In this document: in pieces, positions 51,066 through 55,807 of the stretch
Layout: every line of letters starts with the position of its first letter
How positions within the stretch are numbered: position 1 is the first letter of the stretch
Origin: Syntrophomonadaceae bacterium
Lineage (GTDB): Bacteria; Bacillota; Dethiobacteria; DTU022; UBA8154
Direction of reading: 5' to 3'
Length of the DNA stretch: 55,807 bases
NCBI GenBank assembly: GCA_003563385.1
Contig: PWRZ01000180.1
Span: forward strand, 1-55,807
Notes under the pieces: generated by a model
Databases searched by the model: none
Told to the model about the DNA's origin: nothing
Seen by the model: only the letters and a program-made list of their open reading frames with translations
Program-made: the position numbers and the translations under genes

Positions 51066-51667
51066 GAATAGCGGTACTGGCGTCGGGGTTCGGCAGCAAC
51101 CTGCAGGCTATCATTGATGCAATAGTGAAAGGGCTGATAGACGGCCGCGTGGGGCTGGTAATCAGCGACAACAATGAAGCCTACGCCCTGGAGCGCGCCC
51201 GGAAAAACCATATCGAGGCCATTTATGTTGATCCGGGCCAGTGTCCGGGCAGGGAAAATTATGACCGCAAAATAGTTGCACTGCTGAAGGAATGGGATAT
51301 TGACCTGGTAATCCTGGCCGGGTTTATGCGCCTGCTGTCACCCTATTTCGTGGGGGAGTTCCAAAACAGGATAATGAACATACACCCGTCCCTGCTGCCT
51401 GCCTTCCCCGGGCTGGAGGGTGTTAAACAGGCCATGGACTACGGTGTCAAGGTAAGCGGATGCACGGTCCACTTCGTGGACGAAGGGCTCGATACCGGTC
51501 CCGTTATCCTGCAGGAGGCGGTACCAATATATGACGATGATACCATTGAGACGCTGCACCAGCGTATTCACGAAGTAGAGCACCGCCTCTATCCCAGGGC
51601 CATACAGCTCTTCAAGGAAGGCAAATTACGTCTGGAAGGAAGAAGGTGTTTTATCGATGAAAGGTAA
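51062..51667 (+). CDS. purN: Phosphoribosylglycinamide formyltransferase
   Basis: A 201-aa PurN transfers formyl from 10-formyltetrahydrofolate to GAR. MRIAVLASGFGSNLQAIIDA, the active-site NIHPSLLPAFPGLEGVKQAM (NxH...) and the GCTVHFVDEGLDTGPVI loop with the catalytic His/Asp are present. It begins at ATG 51062, overlapping the purM stop by one ATGA. The track's start at 50993 is inside purM. It overlaps purH by 11 bases. Confidence 0.96.
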   Translation: MRIAVLASGFGSNLQAIIDAIVKGLIDGRVGLVISDNNEAYALERARKNHIEAIYVDPGQCPGRENYDRKIVALLKEWDIDLVILAGFMRLLSPYFVGEFQNRIMNIHPSLLPAFPGLEGVKQAMDYGVKVSGCTVHFVDEGLDTGPVILQEAVPIYDDDTIETLHQRIHEVEHRLYPRAIQLFKEGKLRLEGRRCFIDER

Positions 51668-53207
51668 AACTGCCCTGATCAGTGTTTCTGACAAAAGCGG
51701 CATCGATATTTTTGCCCAGGAGCTTGCGGCAATGGGCTGGGAGATTGTATCTACGGGAGGGACAGCGCGAACTTTAAGGGATTGCGGCATCAAGGTTAAA
51801 GATATCAGCGAGCTGACGGGGTTCCCGGAAATCCTGGAAGGACGCCTCAAGACCCTGCACCCGGTAGTCCACGGGGGCATCCTGGGGCGCCGGGATGTGC
51901 CTGTGCACGGCGAACAGATGCAGGAGCACGGCATTGTGCCTATTGACCTCGTGGCGGTAAACCTGTATCCATTTGCCGAGGTTACCGCCAGGGAAGGAGT
52001 GACCCTGGAGGAGGCCATTGAAAACATTGACATCGGCGGGCCGACCATGATCAGGGCTGCGGCCAAAAACTACAGGGATGTTATTGTCATCGTGGATCCT
52101 TCCAGCTACAGCAGTGTTATCGAGGAGATGCGCCGGAAAGGGGACCTCTCGGAGGCGACCCGCTTCAAGCTCGCAGTGGATGCTTATTCGCACACCGCTT
52201 ATTACGACAGCATGATCAGCAATTACTTGCGGGAGCGCCTGGGCGAGGAAAAGGATGTTTTCCCGCCGCTGCTTACACTGCCTTTCAGCAGGGCCCAGCA
52301 GCTCCGCTACGGCGAGAACCCCCACCAGAAAGCCTGCTTTTATATTGAGCCCTACCCGGTGCCTTCCTCAGTGGCGGCGGCCGGGCAGCTGCAGGGCAAG
52401 GAGCTTTCTTTCAACAATATTAATGACCTCAATGCCGCCTGGGAAATAGTGAAGGAGTTTGATGAGCCCACCGCCGTTGCCGTCAAGCACGCCAACCCCT
52501 GCGGCGTCGGCTCTGCGGATATACTTCTCGAAGCTTACAGGAAGGCCCACGATGCCGACCCCGTTTCCATTTTTGGTGGAATAGTGGCCCTGAACCGGCA
52601 GGTGGACGAGGATACGGCCAGGGAAATGTCCAGGATATTCCTGGAAGTGATCGCCGCTCCTTCCTTTTCTCCCGCCGCCCTGGAGGTGTTTGCGCGCAAA
52701 AAAGATGTGCGCCTGCTGCAGATAGACCTTCTGCAGTCCGGGGATGAGCCGGGCTTTGATTTTAAAAAGGTAAGCGGCGGACTGCTCCTGCAGGAGGACA
52801 TGAGCGAGAGCTATGACACCGGCCAGTGGCGCGTCGTTACCAGCAGGAAGCCAACAGAGCAGGAAGTCAAGGACCTCGTTTTTGCCCTCAAGGTGGTGAA
52901 GCACGTTAAGTCCAACGCCATTGTGGTCTCCAAGAGGCAGCAGACCCTCGGTATCGGGGCCGGCCAGATGAGCAGGGTGGGCTCGGTTAAAATTGCCATA
53001 GGCCAGGCCGGTGAGGGGGTCAAGGGAAGTATCCTCGCTTCCGATGCTTTCTTCCCCTTCAAAGACGGGGTCGAAATAGCGGCCCTGGAGGGAGTCACCG
53101 CTATCATACAGCCGGGAGGGTCGGCCCGCGACGATGAAGCCATAGAGACCTGCGAAAAGTACAACGTGGCCATGGTGTTTACGGGTAAGAGATATTTCAA
53201 GCACTAG
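51657..53207 (+). CDS. purH: Bifunctional AICAR transformylase / IMP cyclohydrolase
   Basis: PurH catalyses the last two steps to IMP. The IMP cyclohydrolase half (ALISVSDKSGIDIFAQELAAMGWEIVSTGGTA, quoted in part; DLVAVNLYPF; ENIDIGGPTMIRAAAKNY) is followed by the AICAR transformylase half (LRYGENPHQKACFY, AVKHANPCGVG, VKSNAIVVSK, ending in QPGGSARDDEAIETCEKYNVAMVFTGKRYFKH, quoted in part). Length is 516 aa. It begins 11 bases inside purN, with GGAAGGAAGAAGG upstream. Confidence 0.97.
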   Translation: MKGKTALISVSDKSGIDIFAQELAAMGWEIVSTGGTARTLRDCGIKVKDISELTGFPEILEGRLKTLHPVVHGGILGRRDVPVHGEQMQEHGIVPIDLVAVNLYPFAEVTAREGVTLEEAIENIDIGGPTMIRAAAKNYRDVIVIVDPSSYSSVIEEMRRKGDLSEATRFKLAVDAYSHTAYYDSMISNYLRERLGEEKDVFPPLLTLPFSRAQQLRYGENPHQKACFYIEPYPVPSSVAAAGQLQGKELSFNNINDLNAAWEIVKEFDEPTAVAVKHANPCGVGSADILLEAYRKAHDADPVSIFGGIVALNRQVDEDTAREMSRIFLEVIAAPSFSPAALEVFARKKDVRLLQIDLLQSGDEPGFDFKKVSGGLLLQEDMSESYDTGQWRVVTSRKPTEQEVKDLVFALKVVKHVKSNAIVVSKRQQTLGIGAGQMSRVGSVKIAIGQAGEGVKGSILASDAFFPFKDGVEIAALEGVTAIIQPGGSARDDEAIETCEKYNVAMVFTGKRYFKH

Positions 53208-53233
53208 CCAGTCTAGCCAGTTAGGAGGTTTAA

Positions 53234-54514
53234 ATGATGCGCGTTCTGGTGGTCGGCGGCGGAGGCAGAGAACATACGCTGGTGTGGAAGCTGTCTCAGA
53301 GCCCGCAGGTAGAGAAAATCTATTGTGCCCCGGGAAATGCCGGTATAGCTCCACTGGCCGAGTGTGTGCCTATCGGCGCTGAAGAAGTGGAAAAGCTGCA
53401 GGCCTTTGCCCGTGAAAAAGAGATTCACCTAACGGTTGTGGGACCGGAAGCTCCGCTCATGGAGGGTATAACAGACCGGTTCCGGGAAAACGGCCAGCTG
53501 ATATTCGGCCCCTGCCGCAAGGGTGCCCTGCTGGAAGGGAGCAAGGCCTGGGCAAAGAGATTCATGACCAGGTACGGCATCCCCACCGGGGAGTATGAGA
53601 TTTTTACCAGCCCCGGGGATGCTTATACCTATCTGGAGCGGTGCAGCTTTCCGCTGGTGGTAAAGGCGGACGGTCTTGCCGCCGGGAAGGGTGTTATAAT
53701 TACGGAAAGCCTTGAGGAGGCACGCCGTGCCGTGCACTACATAATGGAAGAAAAAGCTTTCGGAAGCGCCGGGGACAGTATTATCATTGAAGAGTTCCTG
53801 GAAGGAGAAGAAGTTTCCGTCTTTGCCGTTACCGACGGCTCCACTTACCTGGCATTTCCGTCGGCCCAGGACCACAAGCCCATCTATGATGGAGACCGCG
53901 GTCCCAATACGGGCGGCATGGGGGCCTATTCGCCGGCCCCGGTGCTGACCGCGGAGATGTATAAAGAAGTGGAGGAGAAGATCTTTAAGCCGGTGGTCAG
54001 GGGCATGCAGGAAGAAGGCATTACTTACCGGGGAGTGATCTACGGCGGACTGATCGTCACCGCCAAAGGGATTAAAGCGCTGGAGTATAATGCCCGCTTT
54101 GGCGACCCTGAAGCACAGGTGCTGCTCCCGCGCCTTCAATCGGACCTTTTTCCCATTCTCTATGAAGCATCCCGGGGGAACCTGGCCGCGGTACCGGAGC
54201 CGCAGTGGACAGATGATGTGGTGGTGTGCGTGGTGATGGCCTCTGCCGGTTACCCGGGGAGCTACGAAAAAGGGAAAGAAATCAGCGGTTGGGAAAAGGT
54301 TCCCGCGATGGAAAACGCCATCGTTTTTCATGCCGGTACGGCACTCAAAAATGGTAAAATAGTGACAAACGGGGGAAGAGTTCTCGGCGTTACCGCCTGG
54401 GATCCTTCTTTAAAGGCGGCCCTGGAAAAGGCATACTCTATAACGGAGCTGGTGACATTTGAGGGCGCTTATTTCCGCAGGGATATCGCTCACCGGGCCC
54501 TGGGGCGGATGTAA
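53234..54514 (+). CDS. purD: Phosphoribosylamine-glycine ligase
   Basis: An ATP-grasp enzyme of 426 aa that joins phosphoribosylamine and glycine. It starts MRVLVVGGGGREHTLVWKL after TTAGGAGG (ATG ATG at 53234; either ATG is possible). The N-terminal loop GKRF/KAWAKRFMTRYGIPT, SFPLVVKADGLAAGKGVII and GPNTGGMGAYSPAPV are the ATP-grasp and phosphoribosylamine motifs. It is 26 bases after purH and is the last purine gene here. purC, purL, purQ and purS are not in this window. Confidence 0.96.
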   Translation: MMRVLVVGGGGREHTLVWKLSQSPQVEKIYCAPGNAGIAPLAECVPIGAEEVEKLQAFAREKEIHLTVVGPEAPLMEGITDRFRENGQLIFGPCRKGALLEGSKAWAKRFMTRYGIPTGEYEIFTSPGDAYTYLERCSFPLVVKADGLAAGKGVIITESLEEARRAVHYIMEEKAFGSAGDSIIIEEFLEGEEVSVFAVTDGSTYLAFPSAQDHKPIYDGDRGPNTGGMGAYSPAPVLTAEMYKEVEEKIFKPVVRGMQEEGITYRGVIYGGLIVTAKGIKALEYNARFGDPEAQVLLPRLQSDLFPILYEASRGNLAAVPEPQWTDDVVVCVVMASAGYPGSYEKGKEISGWEKVPAMENAIVFHAGTALKNGKIVTNGGRVLGVTAWDPSLKAALEKAYSITELVTFEGAYFRRDIAHRALGRM

Positions 54515-54540
54515 TAAAAGACGGGGGTGTTAGGAAAAGG

Positions 54541-55071
54541 ATGGTGGCCGGTAAAGAAAAAGGACTGCTGATGGTCTATACAGGTGAAGGGAAAGGCAAG
54601 ACTACGGCTGCCCTGGGGCAGGCCCTGCGCGCCGCCGGGCATGGATACAGGGTGCTGGTTATCAACTTTATGAAGGGCAGGGATTACGGGGAGCTGAAAG
54701 CGGCCCATTACCTGCCCCAGTTTGAAGTGCTCAAAGCTGGAAGGGACGTTTTCGTGGACAGGGACAACCCCGACGAGGAAGACCTGCGTCTTGCTGCCGA
54801 AGGTATGGCCAGGGCAAAGGAGGCCCTCAGCAGCGGGCAATACGACCTCGTCATCTTAGACGAGCTCAACGTGGCCGTGCATTACAACCTTGTCCCGCTG
54901 GAAGACCTGCTGGAGCTTATAAATAATAAGCGGCCCGGGGTCAACGTAATTATTACAGGGCGCCACGCCCACGAGAAGATCATTGAAATGGCCGATATGG
55001 TCAGCGAGGTAAAAGAAGTCAAGCATCACTTCACTGCCGGTATCGGCGCCAGGAAAGGAATAGAATATTAA
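54541..55071 (+). CDS. cobO: Corrinoid adenosyltransferase CobO/CobA
   Basis: CobO adenylates cob(I)yrinic acid a,c-diamide and other corrinoids, forming the adenosylcobalamin used by the mutase. The P-loop GLLMVYTGEGKGKTTAALGQAL, with the family-specific GEGKGKT and the downstream DLVILDELNVAVHYNLV, NVIITGRHAH motifs, is intact. Length (176 aa) is normal. The start ATG 54541 follows AGGAAAAGG, 26 bases after purD, and meaB follows within 25-30 bases. That pairing links the adenosyl cofactor to its mutase chaperone. Confidence 0.94.
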   Translation: MVAGKEKGLLMVYTGEGKGKTTAALGQALRAAGHGYRVLVINFMKGRDYGELKAAHYLPQFEVLKAGRDVFVDRDNPDEEDLRLAAEGMARAKEALSSGQYDLVILDELNVAVHYNLVPLEDLLELINNKRPGVNVIITGRHAHEKIIEMADMVSEVKEVKHHFTAGIGARKGIEY

Positions 55072-55094
55072 GGTCCATGATTGAGGTGGTAAAA

Positions 55095-55807
55095 GTGGAA
55101 ATGATTGAGGAGCTGTTAAAAGGCGATCGCCGTGCCCTGGCCAGGGCAATCTCGGTGGTGGAAAACAATGACTCCTTGAAAAGAGAAGTATTAAAAGATA
55201 TTTATCCCCATACAGGGAAAGCTTATATTATCGGTTTTACCGGCTATCCCGGTTCCGGCAAGAGCTCCCTTGTTGACAGGCTGATCTACGTGATGCGCAA
55301 AGAGGGGCTCAAAGTGGGTGTTATCGCTATCGATCCCACCAGCCCCTTCAGCGGGGGCGCTTTCCTTGGAGATCGTATCCGCATGCAGGAACATACCGGG
55401 GACAAGGATGTTTTTATCCGCAGCATGGGCACGAGGGGCAGCCTGGGGGGATTGTCCAGGGCAACCGGTGACGTGGTGCAGCTTCTCGATGCATTTGGCA
55501 AGGACATAATTATTATCGAGACCGTCGGGGTAGGGCAGTCCGAGGTCGATATTGTCAAAAACGCGGACACAACCATCGTCGTCCTTACCCCGGCCAGCGG
55601 GGACAGTATCCAGGTTATCAAGGCCGGGATAATGGAGATAGCGGACATTTTTGTGATTAACAAGTCCGACATCCCCGGCGCTGAGAGGACGAAGACGGAG
55701 ATCAACATCATGCTTGACCTTGATAAGAGGAAAAAGTACCGCCCTCCCGTAGTGCAGACCATTACCATGAACAACGAAGGCATCGTCGAGCTGTGGGAAG
55801 AGATAAA
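55095..55807 (+). CDS. meaB: MeaB/ArgK GTPase, methylmalonyl-CoA mutase chaperone, 3' truncated
   Basis: The frame is open to the right edge, so the gene is cut and is absent from the ORF track. The G3E-type GTPase signature is IIGFTGYPGSGKSSLVDRL (Walker A), followed by GVIAIDPTSPFSGGAFLGDR, IIIIETVGVGQSEVDIV (Walker B and switch region) and FVINKSDIP (NKxD). MeaB guards methylmalonyl-CoA mutase, gating cofactor loading and protecting it from inactivation, and interacts with the cobalamin-binding subunit. GTG 55095 follows GAGGTGG by five bases; ATG 55077 and ATG 55101 are alternatives. It is about 41 kb from the mutase genes, next to cobO. Confidence 0.95.
   Translation, partial: MEMIEELLKGDRRALARAISVVENNDSLKREVLKDIYPHTGKAYIIGFTGYPGSGKSSLVDRLIYVMRKEGLKVGVIAIDPTSPFSGGAFLGDRIRMQEHTGDKDVFIRSMGTRGSLGGLSRATGDVVQLLDAFGKDIIIIETVGVGQSEVDIVKNADTTIVVLTPASGDSIQVIKAGIMEIADIFVINKSDIPGAERTKTEINIMLDLDKRKKYRPPVVQTITMNNEGIVELWEEI

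Overview
The window looks like a chromosomal segment of an anaerobic low-to-mid GC Gram-positive bacterium (Clostridia, Firmicutes). The signs are AGGAGG-type ribosome binding sites, frequent GTG and TTG starts, a CIRCE/groESL operon, ferredoxin-linked 2-oxoacid oxidation, and a selenocysteine formate dehydrogenase with NADH-dehydrogenase-like partners. The methylmalonyl-CoA gene cluster beside a PAS-domain regulator of the sigma-54 activator family resembles the propionate-oxidation (mmc) cluster known from Pelotomaculum. A syntrophic or propionate-metabolising relative is therefore my best guess. This is inference from gene content; no rRNA or phylogenetic marker was compared.

Layout. 1-0.6 kb: the 3' part of a cation diffusion facilitator. 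0.7-6.8 kb: an NAD(H)-linked formate dehydrogenase operon (NuoE-like, a 59-aa cysteine-rich protein, NuoF-like, FdhA) followed by fdhD. The ORF track breaks FdhA in two at a UGA, but that codon is selenocysteine 346 and is followed by a SECIS hairpin. 6.9-7.8 kb (minus strand): a P-loop ATPase fused to an Asp23/Gls24 domain. 8.0-15.9 kb: a regulator with altered sigma-54-activator motifs, then succinyl-CoA synthetase (sucC, sucD), split methylmalonyl-CoA mutase, methylmalonyl-CoA epimerase and a carboxyltransferase, closed by a terminator. 16.1-25.6 kb: arginine biosynthesis argC-J-B-D-(nitrilase-family gene)-argF-G-H. 25.7-29.9 kb: a tandem universal stress protein, a HepT-like protein, and a four-subunit 2-oxoacid:ferredoxin oxidoreductase with a terminator.

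30.1-33.5 kb: an envelope-type trio (membrane/TPR-like protein, PRC-barrel protein, VanW/G5 protein). 33.7-37.3 kb: a tRNA nucleotidyltransferase-family gene, then a promoter, a cyclic-di-GMP-I riboswitch, a terminator and a FapA (DUF342) gene. 37.3-38.1 kb (minus strand): a DUF368 membrane protein. 38.2-38.8 kb: a 55-aa cysteine-containing protein and a REP-like repeat array in inverted arrangement. 38.8-42.6 kb: moeA, a moeA-periplasmic-binding-domain fusion, and mogA. 42.8-44.9 kb: groES-groEL under CIRCE. 45.2-54.5 kb: guaA and a compact purine operon (purE-B-F-M-N-H-D). 54.5 kb to the end: cobO (cobalamin adenosyltransferase) and a 3'-truncated meaB.

How the genes work together. The mutase cluster interconverts propionyl/methylmalonyl-CoA and succinate. 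CobO and MeaB supply and protect the adenosylcobalamin that the mutase needs, although they lie about 40 kb away. Reducing equivalents could leave as formate through the selenocysteine formate dehydrogenase and NAD(H)-binding partners, with FdhD and the MoeA/MogA enzymes supporting its molybdopterin cofactor. The 2-oxoacid oxidoreductase feeds ferredoxin. The arginine and purine operons are ordinary anabolism, although the purine set lacks purC, purL, purQ and purS here. No tRNA, rRNA, CRISPR array, intact insertion sequence or prophage was seen.
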